Shown here: positions 8,186 to 16,700 of the stretch, piece after piece
Numbering within the stretch: position 1 is the first letter of the stretch
How the letters are laid out: every line of letters begins with the position of its first letter
Assembly (NCBI RefSeq): GCF_000148725.1
Contig: NZ_GL476313.1
Location: 1 to 64,000 of the forward strand
DNA length: 64,000 bases
From: Roseibium sp. TrichSKD4
Lineage (GTDB): Bacteria; Pseudomonadota; Alphaproteobacteria; Rhizobiales; Stappiaceae
Direction of reading: 5' to 3'
Position numbers and translations under genes: made by a program
The notes under the pieces: generated by a model
The model's database searches: none
Told to the model about the DNA's origin: nothing
What the model saw: only the letters and a program-made list of their open reading frames with translations

Positions 8186-9349
8186 ATGCTCAATCTGCCG
8201 ACCTACAACAACACGCTGGAACCCTATCAATTGAGCGGAATAGCGCTTGAACCCAGAGCCCCGCGTATTCCGCTCACGCGAACAGCCTTTGCAGCTGCCC
8301 ATGTGGTCTCGGACCCGCGTGCAGAACGCGCGCCGTGGCAGGGCTCACCCGCCGTCGATTGGGAAAACACACTCAAGTTTCGCCACTGGTTATGGGATCA
8401 AGGGCTGGGTCTGGCCGAGGCGATGGACACCGCCCAGCGCGGGATGGGCGTTGACTGGGCCACCGCAAAAGAGCTGATCCAGCGCACCATGAAGGAAGCC
8501 AAGGCACACCCGATGAAACCTCGGGTTGCCTGTGGGGCCGGAACAGACCAAAAGCCTCTTTCTGAGCTGACAACGGAAGAAGCCATCATCGAAGCCTACC
8601 GGGAGCAGATGGACGCCATCGAGGACGCAGGCGGACAGATCATCCTGATGGCCTCTCGTGCCTTTCCGGCCATCAAGGCCGGTCCAGAGACCTATGCCCG
8701 TGTTTATGGAAAGCTCCTGGGCGAGGCTTCTTCGCCGGTCATCCTGCACTGGCTTGGAGACATGTTTGACCCTGCCCTGAAAGGGTATTGGGGGCCCGCT
8801 GACATCCCTGCCGCGTCAGATGCGGTTCTGGACATCATCAACGCCAACAAGGCAAAGGTGGATGGTATCAAGATTTCCCTTCTGGATCAGGCACATGAAG
8901 AAGCTTTCAGGGCAAGATTGCCGGAGGGCGTAAGGCTCTACACCGGCGATGACTTCAACTATGCCGATCTGATCGCAGGCGATGGCAGCAGGCACAGTCA
9001 TGCTCTGCTGGGCGCTTTTGCGGCGATTACACCAGCCGCCTGTCAGGCTCTGGAGGCCTTGGCCGAAGGAGACATGGTCACCTATCATGCCCTTTTTGCC
9101 CCAACGGTTCCGCTCTCGCGGGAAATCTTCAAGGCTCCGACGCAGTATTACAAGGCGGGGATTGCGTTCCTTGCATGGTTGAACGATGCCCAAAGCCACT
9201 TCATCATGCCCGCCGGATTCCAGTCTTCCCGTGAGATTACGCACTATGCGGAGGTTTTCCGCCTTGCAGATCGCGCCGGAATCCTGTCCAAACCGGTTAT
9301 CGCGAGCGAACGCATGGCGCTCCTTCTCAAGCTGCACGGATTGACCTGA
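8186..9349 (+). CDS. DUF993-family protein, DapA-like TIM-barrel aldolase/lyase
   Basis: A 387-residue protein that I recognise as DUF993, a branch of the dihydrodipicolinate synthase/N-acetylneuraminate lyase superfamily. The segment DGIKIS near residue 229 matches the position and form of the Schiff-base lysine motif (GIK) of that superfamily. An upstream segment (SPVILHWLGDMFDPAL) is a conserved barrel strand. A retro-aldol or dehydratase reaction on an oxo-acid or keto-sugar is therefore plausible, but the family is functionally uncharacterised to my knowledge. It lies downstream of two GMC enzymes and an SDR and 4 bp before the LacI regulator, so it probably acts late in the same pathway. 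Confidence 0.8.
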   Translation: MLNLPTYNNTLEPYQLSGIALEPRAPRIPLTRTAFAAAHVVSDPRAERAPWQGSPAVDWENTLKFRHWLWDQGLGLAEAMDTAQRGMGVDWATAKELIQRTMKEAKAHPMKPRVACGAGTDQKPLSELTTEEAIIEAYREQMDAIEDAGGQIILMASRAFPAIKAGPETYARVYGKLLGEASSPVILHWLGDMFDPALKGYWGPADIPAASDAVLDIINANKAKVDGIKISLLDQAHEEAFRARLPEGVRLYTGDDFNYADLIAGDGSRHSHALLGAFAAITPAACQALEALAEGDMVTYHALFAPTVPLSREIFKAPTQYYKAGIAFLAWLNDAQSHFIMPAGFQSSREITHYAEVFRLADRAGILSKPVIASERMALLLKLHGLT

Positions 9350-9353
9350 CCGA

Positions 9354-10361
9354 ATGACCAAAAGACCGACGATCCTTGATGTTGCCCGCCACGCCGGAGT
9401 GTCAAAGTCGACGGTCTCACTCGTTCTGCAAAACTCGCCGTCCGTGAAAAACAGCACAAGGATCGCTGTTGAAGAAGCGATGGCCAAGATCGGCTATGTC
9501 TACAATCGCTCGGCAGCTGGCCTGCGTGGGGCGTCTTCGGGCCTCATAGGCCTTGTGATCAACGATCTACGTAACCCGTTCTTCACCGAATTCGCCGCAA
9601 GTGTGCAAATGACCTTCGCGGAAAAGGGATTTGCGACCGTCGTTGCCAACACTGACGAAGATCCCACGCTTCAGGCCAATGTGATCGCGTCCATGATCGA
9701 ACACGGCGTCAATGCCTTCGTCATTTCCCCAACCTATGCGAATGACAAAACTGTTTTTGATCGTCTTGAACGATCCGGCATACCAACCATGCAGGTTCTC
9801 CGTCAGGTGGACGAGCGAACAGACGTCTTTCCATTCTTCTCGCTGGATTATCAAACCGGCAGTCGGCTTGCTGCCCGACATCTCGCCGAAATGGGATGTG
9901 AGAACATCGCTTTTGTCGGAGGGCTGGAAGACCGCCCCGTCACGCTGGAACGCGTCTCCGGGTATGACGAGTTAATGGAGGCGGAACAACGGCGTAAAAC
10001 CTATTTCTATGGCCGCCCATCTCGGGCCTTTGGACGCAATATTGCCCGGCGGATCGCAAAGGATCAAAATCGACCGGATGGCTTGATTTGTTTCAGCGAC
10101 CTTGTCGCTCTTGGCATGATCAGCGGATTTGCTGAAACCGGCATTCAACCCGGTAAGGACGTGCGCATCATCGGGTTTGATGACATTGAAGAGAGTTCTC
10201 TTTGCTATCCTCGACTCAGCACCATTCGCTGCGATGTGTCATCCTTTGGCAAAAGTGCAGCAGATGCCCTGTTGGGTTGGCTTGAAAAAGGCTCAAAACC
10301 CGAAGCCGTCAAACGTTACCCCGTTGAACTGATCGTCCGCCAGTCGACGTTACAATTTTGA
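9354..10361 (+). CDS. LacI-family transcriptional regulator
   Basis: A 335-residue repressor-type protein. The N-terminal LacI helix-turn-helix is clear (TILDVARHAGVSKSTVSLVL, residues 5-24) with the hinge near residues 45-60. A periplasmic-binding-protein-like effector domain follows (GLVINDLRNPFF, then SLDYQTGSRLAARHLAEMG and IIGFDDIEES). It ends the plus-strand operon. The LacI-type palindrome at 3856-3867 in front of the first GMC gene is its likely operator, giving autoregulation of the catabolic genes by a pathway sugar. Effector unknown. Confidence 0.92.
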   Translation: MTKRPTILDVARHAGVSKSTVSLVLQNSPSVKNSTRIAVEEAMAKIGYVYNRSAAGLRGASSGLIGLVINDLRNPFFTEFAASVQMTFAEKGFATVVANTDEDPTLQANVIASMIEHGVNAFVISPTYANDKTVFDRLERSGIPTMQVLRQVDERTDVFPFFSLDYQTGSRLAARHLAEMGCENIAFVGGLEDRPVTLERVSGYDELMEAEQRRKTYFYGRPSRAFGRNIARRIAKDQNRPDGLICFSDLVALGMISGFAETGIQPGKDVRIIGFDDIEESSLCYPRLSTIRCDVSSFGKSAADALLGWLEKGSKPEAVKRYPVELIVRQSTLQF

Positions 10362-10369
10362 AGCAGGTT

Positions 10370-12385
10370 CTAATCCAGCCGTGCTTCTTTCTCCCGTCGC
10401 ACAAAGGGATGAAACTCGAACTCAGCCGTCACTTGCTGAATGCGGGTTGGGGCCCCGGTGTCATCCAATTCCACCAGACCTATCCCAGAAGCATTGAGGA
10501 TACGGCGTCCGTCAGAGGTGCCGACTGGTTTTCTCGGGATCACCCGCATCCCTCGGCGCTTTGTAAACCAGTTCAGCGGTGAGCGCGGCGAGAAGGCCAA
10601 TCGGTTCCCGTGGTCAAGCAGCGCAATCAGACGATCTGGCCACTTGTTTTTGATCCCGCTGGAACAGACCTGGCAGATATGTGGGTTGGCGTCTCGGTGC
10701 CCGCCCCGTCGCGCAAGGCCATTGCGAAGTTCCACATCATAAACGAAGGAATAGTGCACATCACCGGACAGAATGACAAAGTGCTGCGGCGTGTTTCGGT
10801 GTTGAAAGACATTCAGGATCGCCTCGGCGGTTCCAGGATGTGCCATCCAGTATTCAGCATCCACCATCAGCGGTTTGCCAATCATGGTGAAAAGCCTTTG
10901 TACAGTCTCAATCAGCTTCACGCCAAAGATTGGAGCTGCCGACACCAGAAGAACAGCATCTTGGCCGCGTAGTTTTGCCTGAAGATCCGTCACGGCCTCC
11001 CAATCCAGAAGACCTGATGGATAGTGACTATTCCGCTCTGAACGCCAGCGCCTTGTACGAGTATCCAGCGCGATCAGGGGCGGATCCGTCGGCCAATCGA
11101 AATCCCATTTCTCATAGTCGAGGATTTGATTGATAGCCTTGTCGTGCGTTTCTGTTCCCGGAGCCGACAACGCATTCTGGAATACCTCATGAAGATCAGT
11201 ACCTATGGTTTCGGGCCGGTTTCCCCAGCCTTGATTAAGACCGTAAGCAATCAAGGCATTTCCGATCACCCGGCGAGACAGAGGGTGCCCATAAGCTGCA
11301 TCCTCCCAGGCGAGGGACAGGTTCCAGTCGTCTGTAACATCGTGATCATCAAAGATCATGGCGCTCGGCAAATGCGCCAGCAATCGGCGCACACGCGGTA
11401 AGCCTTGCACAAATTCAGAAACAAGCTCTCGCTCTTGATCGTACAGGTCCCGATCCATTTCAGACAATCCTTCAGGCGCAAAAACCTGCGGGACCATGCT
11501 CCAAGCCGCAGGTGACCAAACAAGCAGATAAAGCGCCAGCATTTCCGCCAGGGTTATCAGGTGATTTCGAGCATGAACCGATGTGAAGACCGGCTTGTTT
11601 GTGCCACCGAAAAGAACATCGAACACCGACGCTTTCTGATCAATTTTCGGAAGCAGTCTGTCTCGATGATAGAGCAGCTCAGGCATGGCCCCGATGTCCC
11701 CGCCATTCACCGGCAACCCTTCATCGATGCCGTTCAGCTCTTCATCGGGTAGCCCCAGCGCATCAATAAGGGCGGTTATTGCTTGAAGCATGGGGCCTGC
11801 GACATCGTCGACATAGACCTGATCACCACTCATGACCAATAATTCAGGGAGGATTGAAGCTCCAGCACCCTCGTTCGATAGGGCGTCTTCAACCAGCCGA
11901 TCAGCGGCAATCAAACCATCTCCACACGGGCTGTGCGGCTTTCGGCAAGAGCCATGCATGATCGAGGAGACTTTCTGCGGCACACGCAAAAACGGCAAGT
12001 CTCTACCGCTGTAACAAAGGTCCGGTGCCCATGCCGAATGGTCTTGCCACCCTTTGTCGACATCATCATCGAACTTCAGGCTCAATCGATAGGAAACCAG
12101 AGTTTCAACCGGGAGGGCCTGTTCCAACGGCACGTCGATCAGAAGATAGTGAAGCCGCACACCTGCGCTATGACACGTCAGGGCTGGGTTGCCCTGTGTC
12201 AGATGATAAGTCTGTTCATCCCCCTCGGGCGGCTGCAATTCCAATCTGACGTCAGCAGGAGAACGCGTTGCCAACCAGAATGTGAGTCTGTCCGACTGGA
12301 TACGACGCACAATTGGCCCGGCAAGAACAGCAGGAAAGTCTACATCAGCCGAAATGGTTTCATCCAGTGGCGTCACGGTTGGCAT
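10370..12385 (-). CDS. PhoD-like metallophosphatase
   Basis: A 671-residue protein of the PhoD-like alkaline phosphatase superfamily. Metal-ligand segments are visible in order: HGSCRK near residue 145, SGDQVYVDD near 188, IFDDHDVTDDWN near 345 and ILSGDVHYSF near 560. No Sec or Tat signal peptide is evident, unlike classical secreted PhoD, so a cytoplasmic phosphodiesterase/phosphatase is more likely. It is convergent with the LacI gene (8-bp gap) and lies 156 bp after the last cellulose gene on the same strand. It may be co-transcribed or carry its own promoter. The start ATG lacks a strong ribosome site. Substrate unknown. Confidence 0.83.
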   Translation of the reverse strand: MPTVTPLDETISADVDFPAVLAGPIVRRIQSDRLTFWLATRSPADVRLELQPPEGDEQTYHLTQGNPALTCHSAGVRLHYLLIDVPLEQALPVETLVSYRLSLKFDDDVDKGWQDHSAWAPDLCYSGRDLPFLRVPQKVSSIMHGSCRKPHSPCGDGLIAADRLVEDALSNEGAGASILPELLVMSGDQVYVDDVAGPMLQAITALIDALGLPDEELNGIDEGLPVNGGDIGAMPELLYHRDRLLPKIDQKASVFDVLFGGTNKPVFTSVHARNHLITLAEMLALYLLVWSPAAWSMVPQVFAPEGLSEMDRDLYDQERELVSEFVQGLPRVRRLLAHLPSAMIFDDHDVTDDWNLSLAWEDAAYGHPLSRRVIGNALIAYGLNQGWGNRPETIGTDLHEVFQNALSAPGTETHDKAINQILDYEKWDFDWPTDPPLIALDTRTRRWRSERNSHYPSGLLDWEAVTDLQAKLRGQDAVLLVSAAPIFGVKLIETVQRLFTMIGKPLMVDAEYWMAHPGTAEAILNVFQHRNTPQHFVILSGDVHYSFVYDVELRNGLARRGGHRDANPHICQVCSSGIKNKWPDRLIALLDHGNRLAFSPRSPLNWFTKRRGMRVIPRKPVGTSDGRRILNASGIGLVELDDTGAPTRIQQVTAEFEFHPFVRREKEARLD

Positions 12386-12541
12386 TCAACAAGTCCATGG
12401 GGCTGACTTGGCGATTGTATATCGAAGAAAGGTATTTCGTGCCGCCAAATGCATATTCAACATGAGCTTGAAAATGCGTACCCGCCCCCCGTTTGACAAG
12501 GGGCAGGTTTTCCAGTTTCTGGGGTCAAGACCCAAAAATCC

Positions 12542-13558
12542 TTACGGCAACGGCACCTGCACAACTGATGCCGTAACATCCCGAACCCGCGTTTTCTCCT
12601 GTATTTGCTTGACTGGTGCTGTCACAGGTTCGGTAACGACGACCGGCTCAACAGCTGGCAGGGGCACCACGGGTTGCGCCCAACGCTCACGGGTTTCGGG
12701 CATTTCAACATCGTCGGTTGGAGGCGGAACCGGCACAAGATAATGCGGGACAGGCTCTAGAGGCTTGTTCGTTACAGGCGCTTCAAAGACCGGGCTAGCC
12801 AACTCGCGAGGCACTGGTTTTGCAGCGACTTTTTTTGGTTTCGAGCGCACTGGGACACGTTTTTCAGGCCGTGGATAGAGGACGCTGTCGTCACTGGTCA
12901 AAAGCTCATCAACGCTTTCCAATGCCGCAAAATCATTGCGGGAAACACCATCAACATAAAGGTTCAAACGCTGCATGAGCGCAATGGCCCGGCGTTCGTT
13001 CGAACGCCCCTCACACAGCCGGACCCGCACATCAACGGTCCGCGTCTTTTTGGGCTCAAGAAAACCAAACCTCGTTTTGGCCGGAGTATCAATGGTCTGC
13101 CACAGAAACGTACACCCAATCTGATCACTTGCGACACCAAAGGGCCCGTACCCATTGCTCGGGACGACATTCGCAATACGGAAGCGGCGCCCCGGGACCG
13201 TGGAATTGATCTCTCGTAGAAGAGACTTTTCCGATGCCCCGTGACCATACTTTGCTCTACGAGACACACGAACCTCGATGAAATTTGTACCGATTGTCCC
13301 AGGTAGCCCTTGAAGGACAATGCGCTGGGTCAGATTTGATCCCTTAGTGGTTTCCTGAACCGACAGGATTCGCCCAGCAGACGGCGGCAATTGGGCAAGT
13401 GCCCGCCCATGAACACCTGCGCCACCATTGGCCGATACTTCCGAATAAACCCCATCATGATAGGAGGTCTGTTCCGTCTGAACCTGACTGCATGAAGAAA
13501 GCAGCAGGACCAGAGGCACACACACCAGAACTCCACGCCATTCGTTTCTGCGTGTCAT
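12542..13558 (-). CDS. bcsN: BcsN-like cellulose biosynthesis lipoprotein
   Basis: A 338-residue lipoprotein with a hydrophobic signal ending in a lipobox (VLLLSSC; the cysteine is at about residue 23). The start at 13558 has an excellent AGGAGGTG ribosome site and overlaps the preceding stop by ATGA; the longer upstream frame is rejected. The body has a conserved LPPSAGRILSVQETT region and a C-terminal Pro/Val-rich, low-complexity tail (roughly residues 240-338). Position as the last gene of a bcsA-bcsB-bcsZ-TPR operon and the general shape fit BcsN of alphaproteobacterial cellulose loci. The assignment is family recognition rather than motif-based, so it is moderate. Confidence 0.6.
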   Translation of the reverse strand: MTRRNEWRGVLVCVPLVLLLSSCSQVQTEQTSYHDGVYSEVSANGGAGVHGRALAQLPPSAGRILSVQETTKGSNLTQRIVLQGLPGTIGTNFIEVRVSRRAKYGHGASEKSLLREINSTVPGRRFRIANVVPSNGYGPFGVASDQIGCTFLWQTIDTPAKTRFGFLEPKKTRTVDVRVRLCEGRSNERRAIALMQRLNLYVDGVSRNDFAALESVDELLTSDDSVLYPRPEKRVPVRSKPKKVAAKPVPRELASPVFEAPVTNKPLEPVPHYLVPVPPPTDDVEMPETRERWAQPVVPLPAVEPVVVTEPVTAPVKQIQEKTRVRDVTASVVQVPLP

Positions 13559-15516
13559 CTGCCACCTCCTGTACGATACCGTTTGGTTTGTTCCAGAGCC
13601 GAGCGCGTCTCTCGTGTAGAGAGCTGCTGGTCCAAGGTCGAGAATATGGCTGCGGCCTTTTGCGGATGGCCCGTGTAATAGAGCGCCCAACCGCGAAGCA
13701 GCATGAGATCTCTCGGTTCCCGCGTAATCGCCCGGCGTTTATCAAGTGCTGAAAGCGCGGCTTGATAGTTTTGGCTGTGAAAAGCCGTTGTCGCAGTTTG
13801 GGCAAGCGCAGCGGAGGCCAACTCATGACGACGCACGGTCGGTTGCGGTACGTCCTGCGCTCCTTCGATCGCATCGAACGTCCGGCCAACCCGCAATAAG
13901 GCGAGGGAGCGACCATATGCGGCATCCCGAGCAACTTTCTCACGGCCACCAAGTGCATTTCCAAAGGAACGCGCAGCTTCTTCCGGCCGGTTCAGATCGA
14001 GCAGACACCACCCCTTGAGGAGAGCACGCTCCGAAGATGCAGGCGCTGACGCCAATTTGCTCAAACAAGCCTGAGGATTGCCACGCTTGCGAGCCGCATA
14101 TGCTGAGCTGAGAGAAGGCTTACGCAACGTTCCCTTCGATTTCAGGACCACAGTTGGAGCTGGTTTCAACCGGATCGCGGCAACTTCAGGAAACCGCTGT
14201 GCATAAACCGCCTGAAGTTTGGCCGCTTCCTTGATGGATGTGAGTTTTGCTACAGACCAAATATGTCCTTCCGCGGCCTTGGAACCACCACCCCAGCCAA
14301 GAGCAGTCGAAAACCAACCCGCAGCTGCTTCCATCTGATTGTGACGGTAGGCATACCAAGCGAGGATCAATGCACCATTCGTGTCCTTTAAACTCCGGAC
14401 GTTATGCGCAAAAACTCCTAAATCTTCGGCAGTCAATGAGACATTTTCGTTTTTCAGCAGCGCATGACTGGTCAATCGCACAAACGCGGCCTGAATATGG
14501 GATGAGGTCACCTTCAGCTGACGTGCAGCTGCTAAGGCGTCCGAGTATCTATTCAAAGACTCCAGCGAAAGAATACGCCCAAACGCGGCATCCGCATGCG
14601 GCCCAAAGGCCAACACCTCATCGAAGCGCTTCAAGGCCCCAACATGACGCCCTTGGCTACGGTCATACCAGGCGAGCAAACGCTCACTGACAAAATCCTC
14701 GTTCGGTGTTCTGTCCCCTTCAAGGGCCTCTACGAGATATTCCGGCGGCGTTTCGGCAAAATTGCCGTCCAAATAGCCGGCAATCCAACGACGCGCGATT
14801 TGACGTGCTATCGGAACGATATCCACGTCCGAGAAGCCGCTGTCTTCACGTTCACGGAGTTTTCGCAACAACTGTGTCGCTTCTTCCAACGGCAGAGTCG
14901 CAACCGCTTTTTGCGCAGTTGCGCGCTTTAGCTCTTGAGAAACTGAGCCATTGCGCATTGGAAGCAGATAGAGGTCAACCGCATCAGCCACGGCTCCAGT
15001 TTCAGAATAGGCTTTCGCAACCCGCCAGAGTACATCAAGGTCTTCGATGTTCAAAAGCAACGGGTGGCTTTCAACCAGCCGAACGACCTCACCATCTCGG
15101 TCACCTTCAGAGGCATCTACCAAACGGGCCCGCGCCTCTTTCAAGGCAAGCTTGTTCAATAGATCAGTCGATGGACGCCAATGGGGATCACTCTGTCGCC
15201 GTCTTTCAATCTCGGCCCTGAGATCGCCCAGCTGATCAGACGCAAACAGCTCCCAAAGATCCTTCTCCGGATTGATCCAACTTCCAGCCTTGTAAAGGTT
15301 TTGCGGAGGGTTCCAGCCCGGATGCAGTGTCTTGAGACGCCGAATTTCAGCATCCACCCGCTCGCGGTTGTTTTGCGAGGCATAGTAGCGCAGAGCACTT
15401 TCATCGACTGGAAAACCAGTCCTTGTATTCCCCATCGATTGAACACTCGGGAACAATCCAACGGTCATCAAAACGACGGCAGTCAACAAGCTGCGGGAAA
15501 GAGGTCTCATTTGCAT
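13555..15516 (-). CDS. Tetratricopeptide-repeat protein of the cellulose operon (BcsC-like periplasmic part)
   Basis: A 653-residue exported protein with a Sec signal peptide (about residues 1-27: SRSLLTAVVLMTVGLFPSV). It consists largely of helical TPR-like repeats with regularly spaced Ala/Leu/Trp patterns, for example WYDRSQGRHVGALKRFDEVL and GWALYYTGHPQKAAAIFSTL. BcsC proteins carry such repeats in the periplasm followed by an outer-membrane beta barrel. Here the protein stops after the repeats and no barrel is visible. An AGAGG ribosome site supports the ATG at 15516, which overlaps the end of bcsZ. It probably scaffolds polymer export across the periplasm. Confidence 0.72.
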   Translation of the reverse strand: MQMRPLSRSLLTAVVLMTVGLFPSVQSMGNTRTGFPVDESALRYYASQNNRERVDAEIRRLKTLHPGWNPPQNLYKAGSWINPEKDLWELFASDQLGDLRAEIERRRQSDPHWRPSTDLLNKLALKEARARLVDASEGDRDGEVVRLVESHPLLLNIEDLDVLWRVAKAYSETGAVADAVDLYLLPMRNGSVSQELKRATAQKAVATLPLEEATQLLRKLREREDSGFSDVDIVPIARQIARRWIAGYLDGNFAETPPEYLVEALEGDRTPNEDFVSERLLAWYDRSQGRHVGALKRFDEVLAFGPHADAAFGRILSLESLNRYSDALAAARQLKVTSSHIQAAFVRLTSHALLKNENVSLTAEDLGVFAHNVRSLKDTNGALILAWYAYRHNQMEAAAGWFSTALGWGGGSKAAEGHIWSVAKLTSIKEAAKLQAVYAQRFPEVAAIRLKPAPTVVLKSKGTLRKPSLSSAYAARKRGNPQACLSKLASAPASSERALLKGWCLLDLNRPEEAARSFGNALGGREKVARDAAYGRSLALLRVGRTFDAIEGAQDVPQPTVRRHELASAALAQTATTAFHSQNYQAALSALDKRRAITREPRDLMLLRGWALYYTGHPQKAAAIFSTLDQQLSTRETRSALEQTKRYRTGGGR

Positions 15517-16700
15517 TCTGGGTACCTCTGGTTTGCGGCGATCAGGACCAGAGCCTTCAATGTAGCTGGATAGTAGTGGTCGTCATTCAACTGATCTTTG
15601 AATGCGGGAAGGCGCTTACCATTCATCGCGCAGAAGGCGAGAGCAGCGACCGCTTTGTACCCATCCGATCTCAGCACGTCTTTCTTACGACCTGACTTCA
15701 GATCGACCACTGCCGGATCCCCATCCACCCAAGCAGCGGTGAAAGGTGCCAACAGCTGGCGCTCTCCGTCACCCCACCAGGCAAGGTACAACGGAATGCG
15801 AATGGCGTTGTACCCGAAGTCGGCATCAAATCCGTTCGCGATATTTGGCGAACTCCCACCCAAGGCCAACCATTCCGGGGGCAAGTCACCTGCGCCGAAG
15901 CGGCTGGTGGACATGAGTTTGAGTCCGCTGTTTCTTAGCCCAATCCAGTCACTTTCCGGATCGACGTTTTTCAACGCATCAAACGCCGGAAACACCCAGT
16001 AGGAGAGATTCACAATCGGGCCATCCGGGCGATCGTCAGCCGTAAAGCCATGCTTTCCGGGCAACAAAGCCAAATCGCCTTTGGGACTACGGATCAACAA
16101 CTCGGCAAGGTCTCTTGCCTTTTCATGCGCCACCTGCCGATATTCTTCTTTGTCCCACCACTTGGCTGCTTCAACCAGCGCCCAAATGATTAAGACATCG
16201 CCATCAGATGCGTTGTTCATGTCGTCAACATGAGGCGTGGCAGCCGGATTCCACCGCCAAGCTGATAGAGCATCCTCCCGGATATCAAGATTGCGCCGGG
16301 TCCATCCCCAGATGCGAGCAAACGTCGGCTGGTCGTCAGCTGCCAACGCCATCAACAACCCATATCCTTGCCCCTCAGAGTGGCTGATACGTCCATTTGC
16401 TGTGTCAATCACCCGACCGTCGGAACTGACGAATTTACGCTTGTAGTCAGCCCAGAGTTTTGGCGCCTGAAGGGCGCCAGCAAGTTGGCGCTGTTGCCTA
16501 CGTAGAGGCTGAGCTACTTGGATAGTTTGCGCACGCTGCGGTCCTGCCATATCGACCACTTCAACAGAAACCATGTCCGCTGGATCTTCTTGGTTCCATG
16601 GCATTGTTCGGACCACATCCTGATATATATCCCCCCACATTCCGTAGCTCGTTATGAGCACCAGACATAAAATCGGAGCAAACCATAAAACGCGGATCAT
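15507..16700 (-). CDS. bcsZ: Endo-beta-1,4-glucanase, glycoside hydrolase family 8 (BcsZ)
   Basis: A 397-residue GH8 enzyme. An N-terminal hydrophobic segment (residues 1-22) exports or anchors it. A linker rich in Gln and Arg follows, then the catalytic domain. The general-acid glutamate is in SEGQGYGL (Glu109) and the conserved aspartate is in NASDGD (Asp166), as in BcsZ/CMCax enzymes. These proteins cut mis-assembled or nascent cellulose in the periplasm and are needed for orderly export. The ATG overlaps the bcsB stop by four bases, so it is translationally coupled inside the bcs operon. Confidence 0.92.
   Translation of the reverse strand: MIRVLWFAPILCLVLITSYGMWGDIYQDVVRTMPWNQEDPADMVSVEVVDMAGPQRAQTIQVAQPLRRQQRQLAGALQAPKLWADYKRKFVSSDGRVIDTANGRISHSEGQGYGLLMALAADDQPTFARIWGWTRRNLDIREDALSAWRWNPAATPHVDDMNNASDGDVLIIWALVEAAKWWDKEEYRQVAHEKARDLAELLIRSPKGDLALLPGKHGFTADDRPDGPIVNLSYWVFPAFDALKNVDPESDWIGLRNSGLKLMSTSRFGAGDLPPEWLALGGSSPNIANGFDADFGYNAIRIPLYLAWWGDGERQLLAPFTAAWVDGDPAVVDLKSGRKKDVLRSDGYKAVAALAFCAMNGKRLPAFKDQLNDDHYYPATLKALVLIAANQRYPECK

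Noticed and set aside
10361-10370. A terminator between the convergent LacI and PhoD-like genes
   Set aside because: Only eight bases separate the stops and no stem-loop with a T-tract is visible there.
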